NCBI RefSeq assembly: GCF_007990755.1
Contig: NZ_BJXA01000013.1
Span: 62,001-126,000, forward strand
Direction: 5' to 3'
DNA: 64,000 nt
DNA from: Nocardia ninae NBRC 108245
GTDB taxonomy: Bacteria; Actinomycetota; Actinomycetes; Mycobacteriales; Mycobacteriaceae
The notes below the pieces were generated by a model. That model was not told the origin of the DNA, did not search any database, and saw nothing but the letters and a program-made list of their open reading frames with translations. Shown in pieces: positions 8,847 to 17,586 of this stretch (the first letter of the stretch is position 1; every line of letters begins with the position of its first letter). The position numbers were made by a program, and so were the translations under genes.

Positions 8847-9683
8847 ATGAAGACGATCCTGATCACCGGGGCGACATCGGGTATCGGCCTCGCGGCCGCA
8901 CAACAGTGCGCCGCGCAGGGGCATCGGCTGGTCCTCGTCGGACGAAATCCGCGGAAGCTGGCCGATGCGGCGACCGCCGTCCGGGCCGCCGGTGCGGGCG
9001 GCGTGGACACCCTCGAATGTGACTTCGCCGCGCAGGCGTCGATTCGTCAGCTCGCCAAAAGTGTGCTGGCGCAATACGACCGGCTGGATGTGCTCGCCAA
9101 CAACGCGGGCGGCTACCAGAAGAATCGCGTCGAGACCGAGGACGGCATCGAGACCACGTTCGCCGTCAACTACCTCGGCGGCTTCCTGCTGACCGAACTG
9201 CTCATCGATCTGATGGTGCGCAGCGCTCCCTCGCGCGTCCTGTTCACCTCCTCGGTGCTGCATTTCGGCGCCACACTGGATTTCGACGATCTCGGTCTCG
9301 CGCGCAAATACTCCGGCGAGCAGGCCTACAGCCGATCGAAACTCGCCACCATCCTGTACGCCAGGGCGTTGGCACACCGTGTCGAGGGAACCGGGGTGAC
9401 CGTCAACGCCTTTCACCCCGGCGCGGTGGCGACCGGCATCTGGGATTCGATGCCGTGGTTCGGGCAGCCGCTGGTCGCGCTGGCCAAGCGGCTGTTCATG
9501 ATCACCGCCGAGGAAGGCGGTCGCACGCTCACCTATCTCGCGACCCATCCCGAAGTAGCCGCGGTCACCGGCGCTTATTTCCAGAAGAACCGCATCAAGA
9601 CTCCGTCGCGTCGTGCGCAGGACGACGCGCTCGGACAGCAGCTGTGCGAGGTGAGCGCGACCCTGGTCGAGTCCGCCGACTAG
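8847..9683 (+). CDS. short-chain dehydrogenase/reductase (retinol-dehydrogenase-like)
   Basis: A 278-residue NAD(P)-dependent oxidoreductase of the classical SDR type. It has the TGATSGIG dinucleotide motif at the N-terminus, NNAGG after the fourth strand, a catalytic serine in FTSSVLHF and the YSRSK tyrosine-lysine pair. The pattern with a long C-terminal tail (FQKNRIKTPSR) is like the WW-domain-oxidoreductase/retinol dehydrogenase branch. A ribosome-binding site (agggtgat) precedes the ATG. It is followed by two KAS III-like genes on the same strand and could act on the same product. Substrate unknown. Confidence 0.85.
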   Translation: MKTILITGATSGIGLAAAQQCAAQGHRLVLVGRNPRKLADAATAVRAAGAGGVDTLECDFAAQASIRQLAKSVLAQYDRLDVLANNAGGYQKNRVETEDGIETTFAVNYLGGFLLTELLIDLMVRSAPSRVLFTSSVLHFGATLDFDDLGLARKYSGEQAYSRSKLATILYARALAHRVEGTGVTVNAFHPGAVATGIWDSMPWFGQPLVALAKRLFMITAEEGGRTLTYLATHPEVAAVTGAYFQKNRIKTPSRRAQDDALGQQLCEVSATLVESAD

Positions 9684-9774
9684 GCGCAGCGGCTAGGCAG
9701 TCCACGACAACGTTGTCGAAAGTCCAAGCGACACATGATGTTTGTCATCGACTGATCTGCAGAAAGCAGGGGCT

Positions 9775-10824
9775 ATGCAGCGTACGCGTTTCGAGTCGAT
9801 CGGCTCGTACACTCCCGAAACCGTCCGTTCCACCGAGGAATTGATCGACAGTCTGGCGGTGCCAAGGTCGCTCGATCTGGAGCGGATCACCGGGATCAAG
9901 AATCGGCGGGTCTACGACTCGCGTCCGGATCACTATGAATCATCTTTCGACTTGGCCTTACAGGCCATCGACGATTGTCTGCGACATTCGGATTACCGCG
10001 CGGACGAGCTGGACATCATCATCTCGGCCTCCATCACCCGCACCCGCGGCAAGGACGTCTTCTGCTACGCGCCGGCCTTCGCGCTGATGCTCGGCAACGC
10101 GATCGGCGCGACATCGGCCCGGCATTTCGACGTCTCGAACGCCTGCGCGGGCATGATGACCGGGGTGCTGGTGCTGGACCGGATGATCAAGGCCGGGGTG
10201 GTGCGCAACGGTCTGGTGGTCAGCGGCGAACAGATCACCCCGATCGCGGAGACCGCGGTGCGGGAGATCAGCAAACCGTACGATCCGCAATTCGCGGCAC
10301 TGACCGTCGGGGACGCGGCGGTGGCGGTCGTGCTCGACGATCGCGGCGACGACCACGACGAAATCCACTACGTCGAATTGATGACCGCCGCGGGCGGGGC
10401 CGAGCATTGCCTCGGCATGCCCAGCGACCAGTCCGCGGGCATCGCGCTCTATACCGACAACCGGGCGATGCAGAACGAGGGCAGGTACCTGCAGGCGATC
10501 AACCGCATGGACGCCTTCCTGAAGGAGACCGGGCGCACCTGGGAGAGTGAGAAATACGACTACTGGATCCATCATCAATTCAGCGGACCGGTCATCGAGT
10601 ATCTCGGGCACTTGACCGAGCAGCACTTCGGTACCCCGATGCCGCAGGCCCTGAATGTGCTGCACGAGTACGGCAATACGGCCTCGACCTCGCATTTCCT
10701 GGTACTGCACGAGTATCTCGCGCAGCAGAAGATTCCCAAGGGGTCGAAGGTCCTGATGATTCCCGAGGCGTCCGGCATCGTGTCCGGTCATCTCGCCGCG
10801 ACAATTTCGCGTCTGGAGGCCTGA
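9775..10824 (+). CDS. KAS III-like (FabH-fold) ketoacyl synthase, catalytically complete
   Basis: A 349-residue thiolase-fold enzyme of the FabH/KAS III type, which condenses an acyl-CoA or acyl-ACP starter with a carbanion donor. The catalytic triad is visible: Cys124 in SNACAGMMTG, His267 in WIHHQFSG and Asn301 in EYGNTASTSH. The ATG at 9775 follows gcagggg; an upstream in-frame TTG at 9742 adds 11 residues with no ribosome-binding site. The next gene starts three bases after this stop and encodes a second, triad-less KAS III-like protein, so the two probably work as a pair. Substrates are unknown. Confidence 0.85.
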   Translation: MQRTRFESIGSYTPETVRSTEELIDSLAVPRSLDLERITGIKNRRVYDSRPDHYESSFDLALQAIDDCLRHSDYRADELDIIISASITRTRGKDVFCYAPAFALMLGNAIGATSARHFDVSNACAGMMTGVLVLDRMIKAGVVRNGLVVSGEQITPIAETAVREISKPYDPQFAALTVGDAAVAVVLDDRGDDHDEIHYVELMTAAGGAEHCLGMPSDQSAGIALYTDNRAMQNEGRYLQAINRMDAFLKETGRTWESEKYDYWIHHQFSGPVIEYLGHLTEQHFGTPMPQALNVLHEYGNTASTSHFLVLHEYLAQQKIPKGSKVLMIPEASGIVSGHLAATISRLEA

Positions 10825-10827
10825 GCC

Positions 10828-11769
10828 ATGGGTACCACGATTGTCGCCGCCGCGACGAACACCGATCTCGACACCGGCAGCTATTTCGAACTGGCCGCCC
10901 GCGCGGCCCGCGCCTGCCTGGCCGGCTCGGATGTCTCCGTGGACGAGATCGGCATGCTGATCAACGTGGGAGTTTTCCGGGACGACAATATTTCCGAGCC
11001 CGCCGTGTCCGCGCTCATTCAGAAACGGATCGGCATCGGCCTGGAATACCAGCCAGGGCGGGTACCCGCGTTCTCCTTCGATCTGATGCACGGCGCCACC
11101 GGCCTGCTGCACGCCATCAGCACCGCGGAATGCTTCCTGGCCACCGGTGAGGTGGAGTACGCGCTGCTGGTGGCGGGGGACACCCACCCGTCGACGCAGC
11201 GCTACGTCGCGGGGTTCCCGTACACCACCGGGGCCGCCGCGGTACTGCTCGGAAGCACGCCCACCGCAGGCGGATTCGGCCGCTTGCATACTCAGGAGAC
11301 CACCGGGTCGGCGGAGCCGTCGGCCTGGGTATCGCTGGAAGAGGCCGGTGCACACGGACGCTCGGCCATGCGCGTCCGGCACGGGCTGGAAGATCCGATC
11401 ACGCTCGCGGCGGCGGCAGTTCGTGACTGTGTGGCCGAGGAAGGCCTCGACAGCGACGATTTCGCCGAGGGGCGAGCGGTTCTGCTCGCTCCGGCCCCCG
11501 CACTGGGATTCCGGGCCCGCCTCGCCGAAACGCTGGGGCTGGTACCGGAATCGGTCGTCGGCGTCGCCCCGGTGATCGGCGATCCGTACACCGCGGCGCC
11601 GGTCCACGCGTACCTGAACGCGCGGGAATCCGGTGCGCTCGGCCAGGCTGGCACGGTGCTGTTCCTGGCCGCCGACGACGCCGCGGCGGCCTGTCTCACC
11701 TATCACCCGCAGCCGACGGCAGTGGTGACCGGGCGTAGGGTCAGCGCCGCCGAGAGCGAAAGATGTTGA
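10828..11769 (+). CDS. KAS III-like protein lacking the catalytic triad (putative partner subunit)
   Basis: A 313-residue thiolase-fold protein. Where the preceding enzyme has DVSNACAG, this one has DLMHGATG, so the nucleophile position is Ala90 instead of Cys. The regions that should carry the catalytic His and Asn read LLAPAPALGFRA and GDPYTAAPVH and contain neither in register. It is therefore unlikely to condense substrates alone. The 3-base spacing to the complete KAS III gene points to co-translation and a heteromer. The family precedent is PqsB/PqsC, where an inactive FabH-like chain supports an active one; that analogy is inference. GGAG lies ten bases before the ATG. Confidence 0.75.
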   Translation: MGTTIVAAATNTDLDTGSYFELAARAARACLAGSDVSVDEIGMLINVGVFRDDNISEPAVSALIQKRIGIGLEYQPGRVPAFSFDLMHGATGLLHAISTAECFLATGEVEYALLVAGDTHPSTQRYVAGFPYTTGAAAVLLGSTPTAGGFGRLHTQETTGSAEPSAWVSLEEAGAHGRSAMRVRHGLEDPITLAAAAVRDCVAEEGLDSDDFAEGRAVLLAPAPALGFRARLAETLGLVPESVVGVAPVIGDPYTAAPVHAYLNARESGALGQAGTVLFLAADDAAAACLTYHPQPTAVVTGRRVSAAESERC

Positions 11770-11830
11770 TGTAACTAACATTCCGCCATATCGTTCGGCG
11801 CCGTGCCCGTGATCTTGTTGCCGCGAATCG

Positions 11831-11860
11831 AGGACAGGTCGCGGTGCGGCGACCTACGCT
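11831..11860 (+). promoter_or_regulatory. possible promoter of the LuxR-type regulator
   Basis: A TACGCT -10 (11855-11860) lies 18 bases after aggaca (11831-11836), a weak -35. It would give a leader of about 130 bases to the ATG at 11998. Offered as a candidate only. Confidence 0.3.
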
Positions 11861-11997
11861 AGTGGCACCGGCTGGATCAATGGGGCGTCCAGGTATGCCC
11901 CCGCTGCGACGATGCCGCGTCTTCAGCGCACCCGAGTTGTCTCTTCGATGGTGCCTTCCCCAGTCGGGCACGCCTCATCGACGAAGGGGACTCGGGT

Positions 11998-14022
11998 ATG
12001 CACGGGCAGATCGAGCGCGAAAAGTGGTCGTTACTACACAGATCCGAGGTCGGTCGGGCCATGGCCGTGCTGGGCAGCGCTAGCACGGTCGGCTTGGTCG
12101 CCGAACTGCTCGCCGCCGACGAGGCGGCGGTGCGCACAGCCGTCCGCCGGCTTGCCGTCGGCTCGTCCGGGCGGGCGTTGTTCGATCTCGACATCGGTGA
12201 CCGTATTCTGCGCGACACCCCGGCGGAGGTGCGCCGGGAACTGCATCGTCGTGCTGCGAAGCTGTTGCATGACAAAGGGTTTCCAGCGGCGGTAGTGGCC
12301 GATCACCTGGTTGCCGCCGGCGCCACCGGGCATCCGTGGGCGGCGGGGGTGCTGCTCATCGCCGCGGCGGAGGCGTTGGCGAACGACCAGATCGACCGTG
12401 CCGTGCAGCGACTGGAGTTGGCCTACCGGGTGACTCGGGACGCGGCCGAGCGCGCCACGATCGCGATCCGGCTGGTGCGCGCCGAGTGGCGGCTCAGCCC
12501 GTCGAATCGGACGCGGAACTACACCAGGGTGCGCGCGGCCATCCGTGCGGGCCGGGTGCCGATGGCGGGTCTGCCCGCCGCCGCCATGTTCCTGCTCTGG
12601 CACGGGCAGACGCAGTACGCCGACCAGGCGCTCGGACAACTGGATTGCAGCAGGCTCGACGAGGCGGCACCGAAGATCGACTTCCTGTGCGCCTGGCTGC
12701 GGTCCTCGCATCCGCCGCACGCGCAACGGCATCAGCGGTTGCTCGCGGCCCAGGCCCGGCGACGTCCGGCGGTCGCGGCGCGACCGTCACCGCATCTACT
12801 CGGCGCGCAGCTGCTGAACGGCCTGTTCGACGGGTGTCCGCCGGAGGCAACCGTAACCCTCGCCCAGCGTTTGCTCACCTGTCATCGGCTCGCCGCGAGC
12901 ACCGTGGAAACCCTTGCGGCAGCGGTGCATTGCTTGATCTACACCGACCGGTTGGACACGGCTGCCGCCTGGTGCGACTCGCTGCTGGCCGAAGCCGAGG
13001 CGCGGCGGGCACCGACCTGGCAGTCGATCTTCGCCGGGCTGCGCGCGGAAACGATGCTGCGCAAAGGGAATGCGCGGGCCGCGACCGATGACGCCATGCT
13101 CGCGCTGAACGTGGTCCCCGCCGAACACCTCGGGGTCTGGATCGGCATCCCGATCGCGGCGCTCATTCGCGCGCACACCCTGGCGGGCAGGCACGCCGAC
13201 GCCGAGGCGCAACTGCGCAGACCGGTGCCCCGCGCGCTGTTCGAGTCCCGGTTCGGCCTGCTCTATCTGCATGCCCAGGGCCATCACCAGCTTGCCGTCG
13301 GCTGCGCCGACGAGGCGCTGCGCACCTTCCGCCGCTGCGGTCACCTGATGCGACGCTGGCAGATGGACTATCCCTGGCTGGTGCCGTGGCGCAACGACAT
13401 CGCCGCCGCGCACCTCGCGCTCGGCGAACACCGGCACGCCCGCGCCGTCGCGAACCGCCATCTCGACCTGCTCGGCGCCGCGAGCCAGCACCGCACCGGC
13501 GGGGTATCGCTGCGCCTGCTCGCCGTGGCCGCCGACCGCTACCAGCGGGTCCGCCTGCTCCGAGACGCCGCGGCGATCGCCCGCTCCGGCGGCTGCGACC
13601 TCGAATTGGCCACGGTCCTAGGCGAACTCGGCGCCGCGCACCGCGCCGTCGGCGACCACGACAAGTCCCGCACACTGATCCGCGAGGCCACCCGGCTCGC
13701 CGACTCCTGCGGTGCCGACCCGCTGCTGCGCGACCTGCGCGGCGACCGTCCGCCGCGCACCGCGCCCATCGCCCGATTACGCACGCACGCCCACGGTCTC
13801 GACGCCCTCAGCCCCGCCGAACGCCGCGTCGCCGAACTCGCCGCGCACGGTAAACGCAACCGCGACATCGCCGCCGCCCTCGACATCACCACCAGCACCG
13901 TCGAACAACACCTCACCCGCGTCTACCGCAAACTGGACGTCGCCCGCCGCACCGAACTGGCCTTCGTCCTCGGCGCGGTACGGCGACCGACGACCGGCTC
14001 GTCCGTCGCCGTCACCCGATAG
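11998..14022 (+). CDS. large LuxR-type (LAL-like) regulator without the N-terminal ATPase
   Basis: A 674-residue regulator. The C-terminal ~60 residues are a LuxR/GerE helix-turn-helix (LSPAERRVAELAAHGKRNRD, then STVEQHLTRVYRKLDV). Most of the chain before it is helical-repeat, TPR-like, with recurring Ala-rich amphipathic helices. The N-terminus has a winged-helix-like stretch but no Walker A or B motif, whereas typical LAL proteins (~900 residues) begin with an AAA ATPase. It looks like a LAL family member that lost or never had its ATPase. The ATG follows aagggga by eight bases. Its position after the KAS III pair suggests cluster control, but this is inference. Confidence 0.8.
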   Translation: MHGQIEREKWSLLHRSEVGRAMAVLGSASTVGLVAELLAADEAAVRTAVRRLAVGSSGRALFDLDIGDRILRDTPAEVRRELHRRAAKLLHDKGFPAAVVADHLVAAGATGHPWAAGVLLIAAAEALANDQIDRAVQRLELAYRVTRDAAERATIAIRLVRAEWRLSPSNRTRNYTRVRAAIRAGRVPMAGLPAAAMFLLWHGQTQYADQALGQLDCSRLDEAAPKIDFLCAWLRSSHPPHAQRHQRLLAAQARRRPAVAARPSPHLLGAQLLNGLFDGCPPEATVTLAQRLLTCHRLAASTVETLAAAVHCLIYTDRLDTAAAWCDSLLAEAEARRAPTWQSIFAGLRAETMLRKGNARAATDDAMLALNVVPAEHLGVWIGIPIAALIRAHTLAGRHADAEAQLRRPVPRALFESRFGLLYLHAQGHHQLAVGCADEALRTFRRCGHLMRRWQMDYPWLVPWRNDIAAAHLALGEHRHARAVANRHLDLLGAASQHRTGGVSLRLLAVAADRYQRVRLLRDAAAIARSGGCDLELATVLGELGAAHRAVGDHDKSRTLIREATRLADSCGADPLLRDLRGDRPPRTAPIARLRTHAHGLDALSPAERRVAELAAHGKRNRDIAAALDITTSTVEQHLTRVYRKLDVARRTELAFVLGAVRRPTTGSSVAVTR

Positions 14023-14185
14023 GTGCGCCGCTGATCTTGCGTCCCTCGCGCACTTCTGGCAGTTTCGGTAATTGTCTCGGTGCGTAGCTCGATGTGAGTC
14101 GCCTCGCCCTCGTGCGCACGCGCCGAGGCAGGCCGGTGACAGCGATCGGTTCTGTCGGCGGATTCGATCGAATGGTGAGGACACC

Positions 14186-15115
14186 ATGGACTCTGCACTC
14201 ATCTCCGTGGGCTTGCCGGTGGTTTTGATAATCATCATGTTCGGGCTCGGGCTTTCGCTCACCGTCGAGGACTTCACCCGAATCGCGAAGAGCCCCAAAG
14301 CCGCCGCCATCGCGCTGGTGTGCCAGCTGCTGGTGTTACCGATCGCCGCGTTCGGTCTGGTCAAACTGTTCGATCTGGCGCCACTGCTCGCGGTCGGCGT
14401 GATGCTGCTCGCGGCGTCGCCGGGTGGCACCGCGGCGAACCTGTTCAGTCACCTGTTCCACGGTGACGTCGCGCTCAATGTGTCTCTCACGGCAGTTAAT
14501 TCGATCATCGCGGTGGTCACCGTCCCGCTGGTCACCAACTTCGCCATCGATCACTTCGACCCCGGCGAGTCGGGCTCCGTCGGTTTGCAGTTCGGCAAGG
14601 TCGTCCAGGTCTTCTCGATCGTGCTGATCCCGGTCGTGCTCGGCATGCTGGTGCGCAGGTTGTCGCCCGACTTCGCCCACCGGATGGATCGGCCGGTGCG
14701 CATAGGTTCCGCGCTCACCCTGACCCTCGTCATCCTGGCGACCATCGTCGACCAGCGCGCCGACATCGTCCCCTACGTGCAAGCCGTCGGGGTCCCCATG
14801 ATCCTGTTCTGCTTCATCAATCTGAGCGTGGGCTACACCGTCCCCCGACTCCTCGGCGTGCAAGGCCGCCAGGCGATCTCGAGCTCGATGGAGGTCGGCA
14901 TCCACAACGGTGTCATCGCCATCACCATCGCCGTCAGCGTGCTCGGCAGTATCGAAATGGCGATCCCCGCAGCCGTTTACGGTGTCGCGATCTTCCCGAT
15001 CGCGACGGCTTTCGGTTGGCTCGTCACCCGGCGCCGGTCACCCGAAACCCCAGCCGAATCCAGCCCAGCAGTGGGTGATTCCGATGCGGCGCTCGGGGAT
15101 TCTTCCGCGCGCTGA
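14186..15115 (+). CDS. bile acid:sodium symporter (BASS) family transporter
   Basis: A 309-residue inner-membrane protein with about ten predicted hydrophobic segments. It starts VGLPVVLIIIMFGLGLSL, the usual first helix of BASS-family carriers, followed by the conserved ASPGGTAANLFSHLF segment, where the SPGG turn contributes to ion binding. It continues with SSSMEVGIHNGVIA, matching the second discontinuous helix (E and N residues). BASS proteins move organic anions with sodium; the substrate here is unknown. The ATG at 14186 has ggtgagga just upstream. It ends three bases from the convergent PAS-ANTAR gene. Confidence 0.85.
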   Translation: MDSALISVGLPVVLIIIMFGLGLSLTVEDFTRIAKSPKAAAIALVCQLLVLPIAAFGLVKLFDLAPLLAVGVMLLAASPGGTAANLFSHLFHGDVALNVSLTAVNSIIAVVTVPLVTNFAIDHFDPGESGSVGLQFGKVVQVFSIVLIPVVLGMLVRRLSPDFAHRMDRPVRIGSALTLTLVILATIVDQRADIVPYVQAVGVPMILFCFINLSVGYTVPRLLGVQGRQAISSSMEVGIHNGVIAITIAVSVLGSIEMAIPAAVYGVAIFPIATAFGWLVTRRRSPETPAESSPAVGDSDAALGDSSAR

Positions 15116-15118
15116 TCG

Positions 15119-15868
15119 TCAGCGATGGTGGGTGGTCGTTTCCTGCGCCTGTGCGTGCACCGTCAATAGCAGGCGGTCGAAGGTGGTGCGTTGCGGTAGT
15201 GGGCCGCCGCCCATCTGAGTGATTGCGGTGACGAGCAGCTCGGCCAGCCGGCGCAGCTTGGTGTTGGTTTCCTGGGATCGCCATTGCAGGACGCGGAAGG
15301 CCTGTTCGGCGTTGATGCCGTATACGAGCATCAGTGCGCCCTTGGCTTGTTCGATCACCTCGCGGGCCTTGATGAGGTCGGGCAGCAGTTCCTCGGCGAA
15401 TTCCCGCCGCCCCTGTTCGACGGAGTCGCTCACATCGACGTAATACCCCGTGGTGCCGACGACCGCGCCGTCCTCGTCGAGCAACCGGTCACCGACCACG
15501 ATCACCGAGTGCACCTCGCCCGCGGTGTCGATGATCCGGTGCTTGCTACAGAACGGCTGGCCGGTACCGATCGCCTCGGCCAACGTGGCCGCCACCTGCG
15601 CCCGATCCTCCGGATGCTCGTGCGAGAGCACCAACTCGCTCGTCAACACCACTGCCCCCGGCGCATACCCATGCATCACCGCCACTTCGTCCGACCACTC
15701 CCACCGCTGATCCGCGAACCAAAAGCGAAAGCTGCCAACACTTTGTGGCCGACCGGCAACCTGCCCGAGCGCATCCGCACACCCCCGACCGCCCTGCCCG
15801 AACTCCGTCACAACGCCAACTATCGAAGCGAACCACCCCCTGCCGCGAGGGTCCAAGGTCACCAACAA
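15119..15868 (-). CDS. PAS-ANTAR RNA-binding antitermination regulator
   Basis: A 249-residue signalling protein. A PAS domain covers ~45-150 (FADQRWEWSDEVAVMHGYAP, then the HPEDRAQV and GYYVDVSD signatures). An ANTAR domain follows at ~165-225 (AREVIEQAKGALMLVYGINAEQAF), which binds dual-hairpin RNA to prevent transcription termination. Actinobacteria carry many such PAS-ANTAR proteins; the signal and RNA targets are unknown. The start is uncertain: TTG at 15868 gives the full frame, and GTG at 15811 would remove 19 residues without touching the PAS domain. Neither has a clear ribosome-binding site. Confidence 0.8.
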   Translation of the reverse strand: MLVTLDPRGRGWFASIVGVVTEFGQGGRGCADALGQVAGRPQSVGSFRFWFADQRWEWSDEVAVMHGYAPGAVVLTSELVLSHEHPEDRAQVAATLAEAIGTGQPFCSKHRIIDTAGEVHSVIVVGDRLLDEDGAVVGTTGYYVDVSDSVEQGRREFAEELLPDLIKAREVIEQAKGALMLVYGINAEQAFRVLQWRSQETNTKLRRLAELLVTAITQMGGGPLPQRTTFDRLLLTVHAQAQETTTHHR

Positions 15869-15886
15869 AGCCGATGGTGTGTTGCG

Positions 15887-16660
15887 TTATCGCGGCGGGT
15901 CGACCCGTTCGAGCTTCGTCCAGCCCGTCCAACCGCGCTCGCGCAGTAGCTCGATCAGGCGGTGGATGGATGGGGCGGTGTCGCGGGCGAGGGTGTCCAG
16001 GAGGGTGGCCAGGGCGGGGTCGATGTTGCCGCCGACGTATTCGTCGCCGTGGTTGTCGGCTAGTCGGGTGAGGTAGGTGGATATCTTGTCGACCAGGGCG
16101 ATGAGGATCAGGTCGTTGTCGGTTTGGTCGAGGGCTTGGCTGAGGGTTAGGTAGAAGTCGATCAGTGGGGAATCGGCGAGCTGGGATTGCTTGCGGGCCA
16201 TCAACTCTGGGATTCGGTCGGGGGAGTGGGCGGATAGGGGGATCCAGCCGTCTCGTTCGACTTGGATTATGCGTTCGTCGACGCCGAGTGCCCGGAGGTG
16301 ATCGAGAAAGTCGACTACCTCCGGGGGGAGAGCCAGACTTTCTCCGGCGGTGAGGCGGGCGATGCGGTCTCGGTGTTGTTGGCGCAGCTCGATTTCCGCC
16401 TGTAGGCGTTTATCGATGTCCACTACTGCTGCGGCGAATTCTTGTTCGTCGGCCTGGAGCAGTTCTCGGACGCGCGCCAGGGGGACGCCGGCCTCGGCGA
16501 GGGTTCGGATTTTGATCAGTTCGACTACGGCAGCGGCGTCGTAGCTGCGATAGCCGGAGTGGTCTCGTGCCGGTTCCGGCAGTAGTCCCTTGGCGTGGTA
16601 GTGCCGGACCGCGCGCACCGTTACGCCGGCGTAGGACGCGAGCTTGCCGATGGTGAGCAT
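15887..16660 (-). CDS. MerR-family transcriptional regulator
   Basis: A 257-residue regulator with an N-terminal MerR winged helix-turn-helix (TIGKLASYAGVTVRAVRHYH, then GLLPEPARDHSGYRSYD) and a coiled-coil dimerisation helix at ~75-105. The C-terminal ~150 residues are helical and probably sense an effector or partner; no metal-binding cysteines are present, so it is not a metal sensor. It lies 30 bases downstream of an alpha/beta hydrolase gene on the same strand, and the pair share a dyad operator upstream of the hydrolase. MerR proteins commonly control their own operon. Confidence 0.88.
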   Translation of the reverse strand: MLTIGKLASYAGVTVRAVRHYHAKGLLPEPARDHSGYRSYDAAAVVELIKIRTLAEAGVPLARVRELLQADEQEFAAAVVDIDKRLQAEIELRQQHRDRIARLTAGESLALPPEVVDFLDHLRALGVDERIIQVERDGWIPLSAHSPDRIPELMARKQSQLADSPLIDFYLTLSQALDQTDNDLILIALVDKISTYLTRLADNHGDEYVGGNIDPALATLLDTLARDTAPSIHRLIELLRERGWTGWTKLERVDPPR

Positions 16661-16690
16661 CGAACCAGTCTCCCTGAACGGCGAATCGGT

Positions 16691-17536
16691 TCACGAAGTC
16701 GCTTGTTCGGCCGCAGTGTGTGCACTCCGGATGATGCGTGCGATGTCGGGAGCGTGCGTGACGACCAGTCCGTGCGTGGCATCGAGCAAGGAGGTGGTGA
16801 TATCCGGCCGCTCGCGGACGAGTCGCTCCATACCCGCCCGCCAGAGCCGATTGTGCCGCGGTGCACGCCCTTCGCCGCTGTCGCCGGCCATCGCGGTCGC
16901 CATGATCAGGTGGATCGGACAGTCGATCTTGCGGTAAAGGTTCAAGATTCCAGCCCCGACCACATCGATCTCGAGGTCGATTCCGGATCGGATCACATCC
17001 AGTTCGAGATTCAGGTCGAGTATTTGCTGGGCGTTGAGCAACACCTGACTCGGGGTTCCCTTGATGGTCTCCTGCTGAGTCACCACGTATTCCCACAGTG
17101 CGCGGAATTCCGGCAGGTCGGCCTGGGTGATGAACGGTGCGGGCAGCGGATTCGCTCCGTCGATGAGGATGAGCCCGCTGACGGTGTCGGGATATTCGGA
17201 GGCGTAGTGCAGGATGAGGTCCGCGCCGTACGAGTGGCCCGCGAGCAAGGGGGCGGTGGGCAGGCCCAGGCGTCCCACCGCTGCCATCACGGCCCCGAAG
17301 TCGCCGAGGAACGCGTCGAAGGCGTACTGGTCCGCGGGCGAGGAATAGCCGTGGCCGCGTAGGTCGAAGGTGAACACCTCGAAGGCGCGGCGCAATAGCT
17401 CGACCAGTTCGTGCAGTTCGGCCTGTGTCGAAGTGAGACCAGGGCACAGCACCAGCGGCCGACCTTCGCCGCCCCGAGTCACCGGAATAGTGACACCGTC
17501 GTGGCGGACGGTGAATTGTTCGGTTTTCGTAGTCAT
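16691..17536 (-). CDS. alpha/beta hydrolase
   Basis: A 281-residue alpha/beta-hydrolase-fold enzyme. The nucleophile elbow is AGHSYG (GxSxG), the oxyanion region is VLCPGLTSTQ, an acid follows in LILIDGANP, and the catalytic histidine is likely in DATHGLVV. It lacks a signal peptide. The ATG at 17536 (MTTKTEQF) was chosen; another ATG three codons upstream (17545) is equally possible, and neither has a strong ribosome-binding site. It is the first gene of a two-gene operon with the MerR regulator. Ester, lactone or epoxide substrate unknown. Confidence 0.83.
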   Translation of the reverse strand: MTTKTEQFTVRHDGVTIPVTRGGEGRPLVLCPGLTSTQAELHELVELLRRAFEVFTFDLRGHGYSSPADQYAFDAFLGDFGAVMAAVGRLGLPTAPLLAGHSYGADLILHYASEYPDTVSGLILIDGANPLPAPFITQADLPEFRALWEYVVTQQETIKGTPSQVLLNAQQILDLNLELDVIRSGIDLEIDVVGAGILNLYRKIDCPIHLIMATAMAGDSGEGRAPRHNRLWRAGMERLVRERPDITTSLLDATHGLVVTHAPDIARIIRSAHTAAEQATS

Positions 17537-17554
17537 ACCGACCATGCTGAACGG

Positions 17555-17569
17555 TTGACCCTGGGTCAA
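17555..17569. promoter_or_regulatory. perfect 7-1-7 dyad, probable MerR operator
   Basis: TTGACCC-t-GGGTCAA is a perfect inverted repeat with one central base. It lies 19 bases before the hydrolase ATG, inside the likely promoter. An extra half-site (on the coding strand, cttgacc) abuts it at 17570-17576. MerR proteins bind such dyads across long promoter spacers, so autoregulation of the hydrolase-merR operon is likely. Confidence 0.7.
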
Positions 17570-17586
17570 GGTCAAGCTGAGTCGGC

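Noticed and set aside
14072-14185. Upstream extension of the BASS transporter
   Set aside because: The 38 added residues are basic and unrelated to the family; the ATG at 14186 has a good ribosome-binding site and the family N-terminus.
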